This document shows, piece by piece, positions 1-7,767 of a stretch of DNA of 23,105 nt. The first letter of the stretch is position 1. Each line of letters starts with the position of its first letter. The stretch is from RGIG3994 sp045589735 (GTDB lineage Bacteria > Bacillota > Clostridia > Oscillospirales > CAG-272), in the NCBI GenBank assembly GCA_045589735.1, contig JAZNPQ010000128.1, positions 1-23,105 on the forward strand. Reading direction: 5' to 3'. The notes beneath the pieces were generated by a model, which saw only the letters and a program-made list of their open reading frames with translations, was not told where the DNA came from and made no database searches. A program made the translations under genes and the position numbers.

Positions 1-142
1 TAGGAGCTGTAAATTCCGTCTCTGCATAGGTAAGACCTCTCTTACACGTGTATCCCGTGACAGAAACTACCTTTTTACCGTCAAGCTCAACCTTGAGCTG
101 ACAACCCTTAGGGCAAACTATACAAGTTAATTCGCGTACCAT
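1..142 (-). CDS. DUF1667 domain protein, N-terminal part (cut by window edge)
   Basis: This is the first 47 codons of a gene that runs off the left end. The peptide begins MVRELTCIVCPKGC and continues with a second cysteine in TCKRG, which is the pattern of the DUF1667 family: small proteins with conserved cysteines, probably binding a metal or Fe-S centre, encoded right after clostridial glycerol-3-phosphate oxidoreductase genes. The family's biochemical role is not settled; a part in electron transfer from the neighbouring flavoproteins is inference. The start at 142 sits 9 bases after AGGAGG. An upstream in-frame ATG at 151 directly abuts that site and is too close. The gene is the third member of the operon, 16 bases after the preceding stop codon, with its ribosome binding site in that gap. 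Confidence 0.82.
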   Translation of the reverse strand, partial: MVRELTCIVCPKGCQLKVELDGKKVVSVTGYTCKRGLTYAETEFTAP

Positions 143-158
143 AGCTACCATCCTCCTA

Positions 159-1409
159 TTAGTCTTCTATAGCGAAGGAGAGTGTATCTCCGCTCAGATT
201 TTTTATCATATCAGCAGTAAGTGTAACGGTCTCCATCTCACCGGGAGCAACCTTCTGCTTTTTCTTGTTTATAAGAAGATTTTCGCCGTCGCGCACAGTT
301 ATTCTTATATCTCTGTATACGTCGGAAACTCTAAAATATACCGTTACGTCCTCGTCTGCGCTTATCTTCTGAGGTACTGTGTATCTTACCTTACCGTCGG
401 TAACGAGCTTGATGCTTCTGCCACCCGCGGTATTGCCCTTGATAAACTCTGCCGCGGCGCAGCCTGCGATAGCTGCTTCCTCGGATACATAGTCAACAAG
501 GTCGTGAACGTGAAGAACGTTTCCGCAAGCGTATACGCCGGGAATTTCGGTCTGTCTGTTCTGGTCAACAACAGCTCCTCCGGTAATTCTGTCAAGTGTG
601 ATATCCGCGCTCTTTGTAAGCTCGTTCTCGGGAATAAGACCGACAGAGAGAAGAAGTGTGTCACACTCTATGTACTGCTTTGTTTCGGGTATCGGCTTAC
701 GTCTTTCGTCAACCTTTGCGATAGTTACACCGGTAACTCTCTCTTTTCCGTGGATCTCAACGACCGTGTGGCTAAGCATAAGCGGAATATCGAAATCGTT
801 AAGACACTGCTGAATGTTACGTGCAAGACCGCCTGAATAAGGCATAAGCTCACAAACAGCCTTGACCTCAGCGCCCTCAAGTGTCATTCTTCTTGCCATA
901 ATAAGTCCGATGTCACCGGAACCGAGAATTACAACCTTCTTACCGGGCATATATCCGTCCATATTGACAAATTTCTGTGCTGTACCTGCGGTAAATACGC
1001 CAGCAGGACGTGTTCCCGCGATATTGAGCGCGCCCTTCGGACGCTCTCTGCATCCCATTGCAAGTATAATGGATTTAGCCTCGACTGTGAAAAGTCCGTC
1101 CTCGCTGTTCATTGCGGTAACGACCTTATCGGGTGTGATGTCGAGTACCATAGTACCGAGCTTAAAGGGAATATTACGCTCTCTTACCTGAAGCTCATAA
1201 CGGTAAGCGTATTCGGGACCCGTGAGCTCCTCTTTGAAGCGGTGAAGTCCGAAACCGTTATGAATACACTGACGGAGAATACCGCCAAGGCTTGTGTCTC
1301 TCTCAAGAATGAGGATATCTCTGACACCTGCATCGTATGCCGCAACAGCCGCGCTCATACCTGCAGGGCCGCCGCCGATTATAACAAGATCTGCCTTCAT
1401 AGTAGCCAT
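159..1409 (-). CDS. FAD/NAD(P)-dependent oxidoreductase, second flavoprotein of the glp operon
   Basis: This 416-residue protein belongs to the two-dinucleotide-fold (Pyr_redox_2) superfamily. An FAD-binding GGGPAG is at residues 12-17, an NAD(P)-type GSGDIG at 163-168, and a second FAD contact region around GVYACGN near residue 295. GCRERP near 119-124 is typical of the subgroup that pairs with a GlpA/DAO-type partner, as in opine oxidase and HcnB-like subunits. The last roughly 90 residues form an extra beta-rich tail without a recognised catalytic motif. It probably accepts electrons from glycerol-3-phosphate oxidation by the preceding gene product and passes them to NAD(P) or another carrier; this is inferred from context. 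The start at 1409 follows a GGGGG-type site by 9 bases. The gene begins 1 base past the preceding stop, indicating translational coupling. Confidence 0.85.
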   Translation of the reverse strand: MATMKADLVIIGGGPAGMSAAVAAYDAGVRDILILERDTSLGGILRQCIHNGFGLHRFKEELTGPEYAYRYELQVRERNIPFKLGTMVLDITPDKVVTAMNSEDGLFTVEAKSIILAMGCRERPKGALNIAGTRPAGVFTAGTAQKFVNMDGYMPGKKVVILGSGDIGLIMARRMTLEGAEVKAVCELMPYSGGLARNIQQCLNDFDIPLMLSHTVVEIHGKERVTGVTIAKVDERRKPIPETKQYIECDTLLLSVGLIPENELTKSADITLDRITGGAVVDQNRQTEIPGVYACGNVLHVHDLVDYVSEEAAIAGCAAAEFIKGNTAGGRSIKLVTDGKVRYTVPQKISADEDVTVYFRVSDVYRDIRITVRDGENLLINKKKQKVAPGEMETVTLTADMIKNLSGDTLSFAIED

Positions 1410-1410
1410 A

Positions 1411-2841
1411 TCAGTTATCCCCCTTTGTCTTTCCGTAGTTTATAATGGAATTCTTTCCTGCCTTAGTTACGCTCTCAAAAGCCTCTCCGCGCTCTCTTGC
1501 GATTATCGAAACAACGATAGGAGAGCAGAAACCGCCCTGACATCTGCCCATTCCGCTTCTGGTTCTTCTCTTGATACCGTCAACGTCACGCGCGCCGGGA
1601 TTTCTGTGAACAGCCTCAATAATCTCACCCTCGGTGATACCCTCACAACGGCAAACGATGCGTCCGTATGCGGGCTGCTTCTTTATGATCTCGTTCTTTT
1701 CCTCTGCGGACAGCTCATTGAAATAGTGTACGGGCTTACGTGTTGCTACGTAGTTTTCGTTCTTTGCGCCAAGCGCGCCGATGCCCGTGAGTATTTCCTC
1801 AACGTACTCTGCAATTGCGGGAGCTGATGTGAGTCCGGGGCTCTCGATACCGCCGAGAGTAACAACACCGTCACGCTCCTTGATAATGAAATCACCCTTA
1901 TCACCTGCTGCGCGGAGTCCGCAGAAGGATGTTATTACCTTATTGAAGGGAAGCTTCGAGACGTTTTCCTCGGACTTTGCGAAGAGTGTTGCAAATCCTT
2001 CCGCTGTTGTTGCGTCGTTGTCTCTTTCTTCCATATTTACAGCCGTAGGACCTACGAGAAGGTTACCGTCAACCGTGGGAGAGATGAGTATTCCCTTACC
2101 CATCTTTGTAGGTGTGTGGAATATCGTTCTCTGAGTAAATGTACCTGCTTCCTTGTCAAGAACCATATACTCACCGCGTCTTGCAGTGATCTTGAAATCA
2201 CAGTCGCCTGTCATCTCTGCGATCTTGTCGGAATACATACCCGCACTGTTTATTATGTATTTTGCATCTACGACACGTCCGTCGGCAGCCTTTACGGAAT
2301 AACCGTTCTCGGTCTTGTCGATTCCCGTTACCTCGTAATCGAGCATAAGCTCAGCACCGTTATCCATAGCATTTCCGATAGCAGCAATGCAAAGCTCGTA
2401 AGGACATACTATAGCGCTTGTCTCTGCAAGAAGTGCGCAGGCAAGCTCGGGATTTATGTTGGGCTCAAGCTCAAGGAGCTCGTCGTGCTCAACTATGCGA
2501 AGACCCTTGATACCGTTGGCAAGTCCGTTACGGTAAAGCTCCTCGACCTCTGCTCTTTCGCTCTCAAAGCCAACAACGAGAGCCTGATTGTTTTTGTACT
2601 TAACGCCAAGGCGCTTGCAAACGCCCTCCATAAGCTCAGAACCGCGCTTGTTCATACGTGCCTTGAGCGAACCGACCTTGGGGTCGTAGCCTGCATGAAC
2701 TATTGCGCTGTTTGCCTTTGTCGCGCCCATCGCAACGTCACCCGCTTTTTCGAGTATACATACGCGAAGGTCGTACTTTGAAAGCGTCTCGGCAATCATA
2801 CCGCCGACAACGCCCGCACCGATAACAACAATGTCGTACAT
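1411..2841 (-). CDS. GlpA-like FAD-dependent glycerol-3-phosphate oxidoreductase with BFD-like [2Fe-2S] domain
   Basis: The 476-residue protein has an N-terminal FAD-binding Rossmann motif (VVIGAGVVGG at about residues 5-14) followed by a DAO fold, the architecture of GlpA/GlpD-type glycerol-3-phosphate dehydrogenases. A C-terminal BFD-like [2Fe-2S] domain carries cysteines at about 397, 399, 434 and 439 (CxC...CxxxxC). It most likely oxidises glycerol-3-phosphate to dihydroxyacetone phosphate. Substrate assignment rests on the family, the divergent glpP and the following genes. The reading frame is open back to 2910, but that extension starts within the leader terminator and lacks a site. 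GGAG lies 7 bases before the ATG at 2841 and 4 before an adjacent ATG at 2844, so 2841 is preferred. It is the first gene of the operon. Confidence 0.85.
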   Translation of the reverse strand: MYDIVVIGAGVVGGMIAETLSKYDLRVCILEKAGDVAMGATKANSAIVHAGYDPKVGSLKARMNKRGSELMEGVCKRLGVKYKNNQALVVGFESERAEVEELYRNGLANGIKGLRIVEHDELLELEPNINPELACALLAETSAIVCPYELCIAAIGNAMDNGAELMLDYEVTGIDKTENGYSVKAADGRVVDAKYIINSAGMYSDKIAEMTGDCDFKITARRGEYMVLDKEAGTFTQRTIFHTPTKMGKGILISPTVDGNLLVGPTAVNMEERDNDATTAEGFATLFAKSEENVSKLPFNKVITSFCGLRAAGDKGDFIIKERDGVVTLGGIESPGLTSAPAIAEYVEEILTGIGALGAKNENYVATRKPVHYFNELSAEEKNEIIKKQPAYGRIVCRCEGITEGEIIEAVHRNPGARDVDGIKRRTRSGMGRCQGGFCSPIVVSIIARERGEAFESVTKAGKNSIINYGKTKGDN

Positions 2842-2888
2842 CATTTTTCTCCTTTTAATTAAGATAGCAAAGAAACAAAAAGATACGC

Positions 2889-2924
2889 AAAAAACACGGA
2901 GCCTATACACATCTCCGAGTTTTC
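2889..2924 (-). terminator. Leader intrinsic terminator of the glp operon, probable GlpP target
   Basis: On the minus strand the leader forms a hairpin: CGGAG pairs with CTCCG across an 11-base loop. The stem continues past one T-T mismatch with a C-G and four A-T pairs, followed by a run of six T. It lies about 40 bases after the predicted start of transcription and about 48 bases before the first gene, so it would stop transcription unless overridden. GlpP proteins are known to prevent termination at such leader hairpins in Bacillus subtilis glp genes. That GlpP acts here is inferred from the adjacent glpP gene. Confidence 0.72.
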
Positions 2925-2934
2925 ACGCATCTCC
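2899..2934 (-). repeat. Two tandem imperfect 18-base repeats overlapping the leader terminator
   Basis: Minus-strand copies at 2917-2934 and 2899-2916 lie back to back and match at 13 of 18 positions by direct comparison. Both start GGAGATG and end CTC. The 5' arm of the terminator hairpin straddles the junction between the copies. GAG at the start of the first copy can pair with its own CTC end, which would occupy part of the terminator arm, so the repeat could form an alternative antiterminator structure. This pairing is short and is inference only. Confidence 0.5.
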
Positions 2935-2966
2935 AAATCTCATTGCGTTATAAAATTTACCTTTTT

Positions 2967-2994
2967 ATTATATCACAATTTGTCGGTTTGTCAA
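2967..2994 (-). promoter_or_regulatory. Sigma-A promoter of the glp oxidoreductase operon
   Basis: On the minus strand a perfect TTGACA (2994-2989) is separated by 16 bases from a perfect TATAAT (2972-2967). Transcription would start near 2960, giving a leader of about 118 bases that contains the terminator described above. The match to consensus suggests strong basal initiation, with control at the leader. Confidence 0.8.
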
Positions 2995-3028
2995 TATGTT
3001 TCCGAATATTTTTTAATAAAAAACGCTC

Positions 3029-3057
3029 TTGACAGAGTAAAGAATATATTTTATAAT
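3029..3057 (+). promoter_or_regulatory. Sigma-A promoter of glpP
   Basis: TTGACA at 3029-3034 and TATAAT at 3052-3057 are separated by 17 bases, an exact consensus sigma-A promoter. The -10 ends about 35 bases before the glpP start codon, so the glpP leader is short and has no room for an attenuator. The two divergent promoters are about 35 bases apart. Confidence 0.85.
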
Positions 3058-3091
3058 ATGGGTAGACATATTTCAGTACGGAGGCAATATT

Positions 3092-3637
3092 ATGCTTGAC
3101 TTTGAAACATACCCGATAATAGCGGCGGTCAGAACACGTGAGGATTTCGAAGCCGCGATAAATTCCGATATACAAGCTGTTTTTTTGCTCAGTGTAAGTC
3201 TTTCAAAAGTAGCTGAATTCTGCGAAAAGGCTCACGAAAAAGGAAAGCTTCTCTTTATTCACGTCGATTTTGTAAACGGGCTCAGCAACGACGCCCACGG
3301 CGTCAAATATCTTGCCTCAATGGGAATCGACGGAGTGATCAGTACACGTTCAAACGTTATTTCAGCCGCCTCAGAGTGCGGGCTGCTCTCGGTTCAGCGT
3401 TTTTTTATGATAGATTCACGCTCAGTCGATACCGCGCTCGAAACGCTTTCGGGCTCAAAGGCGTCAATGGTCGAAATTATGCCGGGTGTCGCATATAAAG
3501 CGATATCGAGAATACGCAAGCACGTCAAGTTACCGATAATCGCAGGCGGACTTATAGACAAAAAGGACGAATGCTTCAAGGCTCTCGGCGAGGGCGCATC
3601 TATGGTCTCCACAGGCGAGCGCGAGCTTTGGCAATAA
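3092..3637 (+). CDS. glpP: Glycerol-3-phosphate-responsive antiterminator GlpP
   Basis: The 181-residue product matches the G3P antiterminator family, a TIM-barrel-like RNA-binding regulator of glycerol genes in Gram-positive bacteria. Visible family blocks are HVDFVNGL (57-64), QRFFMIDS (102-109), VEIMPG (127-132) and IAGGLI (150-155). Length agrees with the family's usual 180-190 residues. The known role is to bind leader RNA when glycerol-3-phosphate is present and allow read-through of a terminator. The start is set by GGAGG seven bases upstream. The gene is divergent from the flavoprotein operon whose leader carries a terminator, which supports that operon as its target. Transcription ends at the hairpin just after its stop codon. 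Confidence 0.93.
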   Translation: MLDFETYPIIAAVRTREDFEAAINSDIQAVFLLSVSLSKVAEFCEKAHEKGKLLFIHVDFVNGLSNDAHGVKYLASMGIDGVISTRSNVISAASECGLLSVQRFFMIDSRSVDTALETLSGSKASMVEIMPGVAYKAISRIRKHVKLPIIAGGLIDKKDECFKALGEGASMVSTGERELWQ

Positions 3638-3641
3638 ATAA

Positions 3642-3667
3642 AGAAGGCACTCTGTGCCTTCTTTTTT
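3642..3667. terminator. Bidirectional intrinsic terminator between glpP and malQ
   Basis: A perfect 9-bp stem (AGAAGGCAC / GTGCCTTCT) with a TCT loop is followed by TTTTTT on the plus strand, ending glpP. Read from the minus strand it ends malQ, with a weaker T-rich tail. The stop codon of malQ (3666-3668) lies inside the T tract, so the two convergent genes are packed with almost no spare sequence. Confidence 0.88.
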
Positions 3668-5099
3668 ACTGTATCCGTCCGTAAATTTTGTTGAAATAAC
3701 GGTATTTTCTGCGGTCTACACTGTTAAACTGCTCCTTTGTGATACGGTAGCTCCAGTTTCCGTCAGGCTTTCCGGGTGTATTAAGTCTTGTATCCGAGCC
3801 GTAACCGAGCAGGTCCTGTATCGGTATTATAACAAGCCCCGCAGAGCTTCCAAGCATCGTTTTAATTATATTCTCATATCCGTTATCCCAATCCTCGTTT
3901 TCGTATCCGCAGTACGACAGCATCGTCCGTCTTGTATCCGCGTCAAGCTCCCAGACGTAGCCAAGTAACGTATTGTTATCGTGAGTTCCCGTGTAGGCTA
4001 CGCAGTTGTTTTCGTAGTTGTGCGGTCTGTGTATACTGTCGTCCGACAAAAATGCAAACTGAAAAACTCTCATGCCCGGAAATCCGCTGTATTTTACAAG
4101 CTCATATACCTCGTGAGTGATGTCGCCAAGGTCTTCGGCTATTATAAGGCTCTCACCCGCAACACTTTTCAGCTTGTCAATGAATTCCCTGCCCGGTCCT
4201 TTTACCCAAACACCGTTTTTCGCGGTCTTCTCCCCGTACGGAATACTGTAATACGACTCAAGCGCGCGGAAATGGTCTATGCGCACGCCGTCAAACAGCT
4301 TAAGCATATGTTCCATACGGTCGGTCCACCAACGGTATCCGTCCTCTCTCATCTTATCCCAATCGTACAGAGGATTACCCCAAAGCTGACCGTCCTCTGC
4401 AAAATAATCCGGAGGAACTCCCGCGACCGCCTGAGGCTTTCCGTCCTCATCGAGCTTGAACAGCTCACGTTCTCCCCAAACATCGCTGCTGTCATAGGCT
4501 ACGTATATCGGTATGTCTCCGATTATTTTTATTCCCTTGAAATTTGCGTATTTTTTTATCTCACTCCACTGTGAAAAGAACTCGTATTGGATGAATTTCC
4601 AAGCAAAAAGTATATCGTTGTTGACCCGTTCACAAGTCCATTTGTTCCAAGCATTTCCTGCGTTTTCGGCTTTTAATGCCATATATCTTGCGAACTTGTC
4701 AACATATCGATTTTCTTTGACAAAATTCTCTATTTCCTTTCGGCATTTCACTCTCTCCGCCGCCTTTTTTAGCAGCAAAAAACGTTCTTTCGACAAGCGC
4801 TCATATTCGCAGGAATAGGGCGTTTTTTGTCTGCTTGCGTCGAGCTCGTTCTTTGTAATAAGTCCTTTTTCGTAAAGCACGTCAAGGTCTATAAAATACG
4901 GATTCCCCGCAAACGCAGAATAAGATTTATATGGCGAATTACATTCGTCAACCATACAAAACGGTAATACCTGCCAGTATGAGAATCCCGATTCACACAG
5001 AAAATCTATAAACTCCCTTGCGCTCTTTCCAAAGCTGCCGCAGGAATAGTCTCCGTAGAGACTTGAAATATGCATAAGAACTCCGCTTCCGCGTTTCAT
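3666..5099 (-). CDS. malQ: 4-alpha-glucanotransferase (amylomaltase), GH77
   Basis: The 477-residue product is close to the usual 500 residues of bacterial MalQ. It transfers alpha-1,4-glucan segments between maltooligosaccharides, releasing glucose, in cytoplasmic glycogen or maltodextrin metabolism. GH77 signatures are clear: GDIPIYVAYDSSDVW (194-208), nucleophile D275 in RIDHF, acid/base E322 in AEDLG, and D374 in GTHDN. The frame is open upstream to 5165, but AGAGGG lies 8 bases before the ATG at 5099 and the family N-terminus (RGSGVLMHISSL) starts there. A longer start would also precede the promoter. It is a single-gene unit, unrelated by function to glpP or to the sugar polymer locus. 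Confidence 0.94.
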   Translation of the reverse strand: MKRGSGVLMHISSLYGDYSCGSFGKSAREFIDFLCESGFSYWQVLPFCMVDECNSPYKSYSAFAGNPYFIDLDVLYEKGLITKNELDASRQKTPYSCEYERLSKERFLLLKKAAERVKCRKEIENFVKENRYVDKFARYMALKAENAGNAWNKWTCERVNNDILFAWKFIQYEFFSQWSEIKKYANFKGIKIIGDIPIYVAYDSSDVWGERELFKLDEDGKPQAVAGVPPDYFAEDGQLWGNPLYDWDKMREDGYRWWTDRMEHMLKLFDGVRIDHFRALESYYSIPYGEKTAKNGVWVKGPGREFIDKLKSVAGESLIIAEDLGDITHEVYELVKYSGFPGMRVFQFAFLSDDSIHRPHNYENNCVAYTGTHDNNTLLGYVWELDADTRRTMLSYCGYENEDWDNGYENIIKTMLGSSAGLVIIPIQDLLGYGSDTRLNTPGKPDGNWSYRITKEQFNSVDRRKYRYFNKIYGRIQ

Positions 5100-5147
5100 T
5101 GAGTTTTCCCTCTCTTTCGTTTGATGATTTGATACCTCAACACCGTA

Positions 5148-5176
5148 ATTATACCAGATATTCATAAAAATTGCAA
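5148..5176 (-). promoter_or_regulatory. Sigma-A promoter of malQ
   Basis: On the minus strand TTGCAA (5176-5171) is 17 bases from TATAAT (5153-5148), and the -10 is preceded by TGG, an extended -10 element. Transcription would start near 5141, about 40 bases before the chosen malQ start. Confidence 0.75.
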
Positions 5177-5195
5177 TGCTTTGGGATACGTATTA

Positions 5196-5209
5196 GTAGC
5201 ATACGCTAC
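5196..5209. repeat. Short inverted repeat upstream of malQ and of the polysaccharide locus
   Basis: GTAGC and GCTAC flank a 4-base centre (ATAC). The element lies 20 bases upstream of the malQ -35 box and about 80 bases upstream of the divergent locus promoter, a reasonable place for an operator. No regulator gene is adjacent and it matches no operator I recognise. The rest of 5177-5290 is AT-rich with no other feature seen. Confidence 0.3.
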
Positions 5210-5290
5210 GAAATATATGGATTTTTGTACAATTTTGACCGAATTTGCTATATTTCTTGTAAGAAAAGTAGAAATTTTGCCAAAAGCCTA

Positions 5291-5319
5291 TTGCTTTTTT
5301 ATAAAATGTGTGGTACAAT
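5291..5319 (+). promoter_or_regulatory. Probable promoter of the polysaccharide locus
   Basis: TTGCTT (5291-5296) is 17 bases from TACAAT (5314-5319), and TGG just before the -10 makes it an extended -10 promoter. A second TATAAT at 5335-5340 has no good -35 at the right distance. No further convincing promoter was seen before the downstream genes, so this may drive most of the locus. Confidence 0.55.
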
Positions 5320-5377
5320 ATGTTATATATTTATTATAATGCCGTAAAAAAGGACTTTCGAAAGGAGGATGCGATCA

Positions 5378-6550
5378 ATGAGCGAACGGCTCGTAGACAT
5401 ATTAATTCGAATAATTAGCGAAGAATTAAATAAAACCAACGGTCTGCCGGATACCGTAAAATCGCAAATAACCGCTGAATTATTGCAGGATCTATATAAG
5501 CTCTCAAAATCGCACGACCTTTCACACATCGTTGCCGATACTCTTGAGAAGTCGGGACTTCTTGACAGCGCAGAGATTTCGCAAAAATTTGAAAAGCAGA
5601 AAGCTTTGTCTGTTTTCCGATATATGCAGATGGATTATGACCTGAATGTACTGTACGACGTTTTTGAATCGAATAAAATACCTTATATGCCTCTAAAGGG
5701 CTCTGTTATCCGCGAATATTATCCGCAGCCTGAAATGAGGACGAGCTGCGATATAGACATTCTCGTTGCAAAAAGCGATATCGAAAGAGCAATAGACGCG
5801 CTCGTGTCAGGTGCCGAATACAAAACCCTACAAAAGACTATGCACGACGTATCTCTTTATTCCCCGTCAAACACACATCTCGAATTGCACCATACGCTCT
5901 CGGAAACCGATGAAGAAAACGATTTTCTCTCGGATAACGTATGGAAAACGGCACATATCAAGTCCGACACCGAGTACTGTTACCTTATGGATAACGACAT
6001 GATGCTCGCATACCTGACTGTGCATGCAGCAAAGCATTTTGAGTCGGGCGGATGCGGAATTCGTCCGTTTATGGATTTTCACGTCTTAAGAAAAAGCATT
6101 GACTTTAACTTCAATAACGTCAAAAAGATACTCAGCGTCTACGGCCTTGAGACGTTTTTTGATAAATGCATGCACCTGACCGACGTGTGGTTCGGAGACA
6201 AGGAGCACACAGAGCTGACACGGAATATGCAGGACTTTATCCTGAACGCCGGTGTATACGGCAACGCAGAAAGCCGAGTCGCCGTAAAGAGAAAAGGCGA
6301 AAAAAGCAAAGCTAAATATATTTTCGGACGTATCTTTTTACCGTATAGCGAGCTTTGCAAGCAGTACAAAAAGCTAAGAAAATATCCGATACTTTATCCG
6401 TATTACACGGTTGCACGATGGTTCAGAATGGTATTCAAGGGTCACAAGCGTGTATTCTCTGAAATAAAAAACAACACAAACGTCTCGGAAGAGAGAGCCG
6501 AGTTTATAAAAGAAATGCTCGATGAACTCAACCTAACCAAAGAGAATTAA
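5378..6550 (+). CDS. NTP_transf_5-like nucleotidyltransferase family protein
   Basis: The 390-residue protein matches the uncharacterised nucleotidyltransferase family PF14907 (NTP_transf_5). A KG at 107-108 is followed by YYPQPEMRTSCDIDILV (114-130), where D125 and D127 fit the metal-binding DxD pattern of the Pol-beta-type nucleotidyltransferase fold. Members occur in polysaccharide and peptide natural-product loci, but their substrate is not known. No signal peptide or membrane segment is visible, so it is cytoplasmic. The start at 5378 lies 9 bases after GGAGG; an in-frame ATG at 5369 abuts that site and is unlikely. It is the first gene after the locus promoter. It might modify a sugar or carrier used by the following enzymes, but no specific reaction can be assigned. 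Confidence 0.75.
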   Translation: MSERLVDILIRIISEELNKTNGLPDTVKSQITAELLQDLYKLSKSHDLSHIVADTLEKSGLLDSAEISQKFEKQKALSVFRYMQMDYDLNVLYDVFESNKIPYMPLKGSVIREYYPQPEMRTSCDIDILVAKSDIERAIDALVSGAEYKTLQKTMHDVSLYSPSNTHLELHHTLSETDEENDFLSDNVWKTAHIKSDTEYCYLMDNDMMLAYLTVHAAKHFESGGCGIRPFMDFHVLRKSIDFNFNNVKKILSVYGLETFFDKCMHLTDVWFGDKEHTELTRNMQDFILNAGVYGNAESRVAVKRKGEKSKAKYIFGRIFLPYSELCKQYKKLRKYPILYPYYTVARWFRMVFKGHKRVFSEIKNNTNVSEERAEFIKEMLDELNLTKEN

Positions 6551-6578
6551 TACGAGCCAAGAGGAGTTAACAAGAAAA

Positions 6579-7103
6579 ATGAACGAGAATTTGCTGATAA
6601 TAGGCGCAGGTATATATGGCGTTGTTGCTTCTGAGATTGCCGCGGATATGGGCTGCTTTAAAAAAATAGATTTCATTGACGATAAAAGAAAAACAAGCCC
6701 CACAGGTGCTATGGTTATTGGCACGACACAGGATATAGACAAGCTGACCGACCAATACAGCAATATAATCGTAGCTATCGGCAATTCGGATGTCAGGCTT
6801 TCCTTACTTGAAAGCATTAAAGAAAAAACCCCATACCGTATTGTTTCGTTGATATCTCCAAAAGCGTATATTTCTCCTTCCGCCGAAATTATGAGCGGCT
6901 GCATCATTGAACCTATGGCAGTCGTGCATTCGCAATGTGTTTTACGTACCGGCTGTATTATTTCTGCCGGGGCTGTCGTAAATCACGCGGCAACATGCGG
7001 TGACGGCGTTCATGTAAATTGTAATGCGACCGTTGAGGGATACTGCCGTGTACCGGCAAAAACAAAGATTTGCAGTGGAAAGGTGTACAAAGATCATGTA
7101 TAA
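6579..7103 (+). CDS. NeuD/PglD-like sugar O- or N-acyltransferase
   Basis: The 174-residue product has an N-terminal nucleotide-sugar-binding Rossmann-like half (LIIGAGIYG at 6-14) and a C-terminal left-handed beta-helix built of imperfect hexapeptides, the layout of NeuD and PglD acetyltransferases. NH at 135-136 followed by H145 fits the catalytic and acetyl-CoA-binding histidines of PglD. The protein is about 35 residues shorter than PglD, ending soon after the GYCRVPAKTK turn. The end reads as a complete short variant because the next gene starts inside it without a frameshift. It probably acetylates a nucleotide sugar used by the adjacent phosphoglycosyl transferase. The stop overlaps the next start by 8 bases. 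Confidence 0.8.
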   Translation: MNENLLIIGAGIYGVVASEIAADMGCFKKIDFIDDKRKTSPTGAMVIGTTQDIDKLTDQYSNIIVAIGNSDVRLSLLESIKEKTPYRIVSLISPKAYISPSAEIMSGCIIEPMAVVHSQCVLRTGCIISAGAVVNHAATCGDGVHVNCNATVEGYCRVPAKTKICSGKVYKDHV

Positions 7104-7767
7104 GCATGTTATAAAAAGACTCATGGACATCATCTTATCCGGAATTGCCATTATCGTGTTGGCGCTTCCGATGTTGATTATTGCCATCGCGATAAAAATC
7201 GACGATCCAGGTCCCGTTTTGTTCAAGCAAAGGCGCGTGGGTCAAAAGAAAAACGGCGAAATTACATACTTTATGATGTGGAAGTTCCGCAGCATGAAGA
7301 TGTCAACTCCACACGATATTCCAACGCATCTTCTGGAAAATCCGGAGCAGTACATAACTCGCGTGGGTAGATTTATTCGCAAAACGAGCCTTGATGAGCT
7401 TCCTCAGATATATCAGATATTCACCTCGAAGATTTCCATGATCGGTCCAAGACCGGCTCTCTGGAATCAGGACGATCTTATCGCCGAGCGCGAAAAGTAC
7501 GGAGCTAATGATGTTAAACCCGGTATTACGGGATGGGCGCAGATCAACGGACGTGATGAGCTTGAGATTGACGTTAAAGCAAGATTCGACGGCGAATATG
7601 CCGCAACTTTGAATGCAGGTAAATTTAAGGGCTTTGCTATGGATGTCAAGTGTTTCTTTGGTACGATTGTAAGTGTGCTTAAATCCGACGGTGTTGTCGA
7701 AGGTGGTACCGGTGAAATGAAACGGCAAGAAGAACAACAAAAGGAAGAAGAAACGGTAACGAAATGA
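7096..7767 (+). CDS. PglC-like initiating phosphoglycosyl transferase (bacterial sugar transferase)
   Basis: The 223-residue protein belongs to the bacterial sugar transferase family (PF02397) and has the small monotopic PglC-like form: one hydrophobic N-terminal segment (about 12-34, with a helix-breaking proline at 25), then DPGP (37-40), KFRSM (63-67), the catalytic D100-E101 in LDELPQ, IGPRP (116-120) and KPGITGWAQINGR (141-153). These enzymes transfer a sugar-1-phosphate from a UDP-sugar to undecaprenyl phosphate, starting a repeat unit on the inner membrane face. The last 25 residues are Glu/Gln/Lys-rich. The ATG at 7096 is chosen because the family begins there (KRLMDIILS); an upstream extension overlaps the previous gene. 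Confidence 0.92.
   Translation: MYKHVIKRLMDIILSGIAIIVLALPMLIIAIAIKIDDPGPVLFKQRRVGQKKNGEITYFMMWKFRSMKMSTPHDIPTHLLENPEQYITRVGRFIRKTSLDELPQIYQIFTSKISMIGPRPALWNQDDLIAEREKYGANDVKPGITGWAQINGRDELEIDVKARFDGEYAATLNAGKFKGFAMDVKCFFGTIVSVLKSDGVVEGGTGEMKRQEEQQKEEETVTK

Noticed and set aside
2116..2781. Plus-strand open frame of 221 codons within the flavoprotein gene
   Set aside because: It is the complement of the GlpA-like coding sequence and has no motif or ribosome binding site.
2842..2910. Extended N-terminus for the GlpA-like protein
   Set aside because: The extension would begin inside the leader terminator, has no Shine-Dalgarno, and precedes the canonical VVIGAG FAD-binding start.
5100..5165. 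Extended N-terminus for MalQ
   Set aside because: The upstream ATG lies at or before the promoter -10, and the family alignment begins at the ATG at 5099.
5335..5340. TATAAT as the -10 of the locus promoter
   Set aside because: The sequence 17 bases upstream is a poor -35; the TTGCTT/TGG-TACAAT pair just upstream fits better, though both could contribute.
6579..7103. Truncation of the NeuD/PglD-like protein by a frameshift
   Set aside because: The downstream frames do not continue the beta-helix; the next gene begins there with a normal N-terminus. A natural short variant is more likely.
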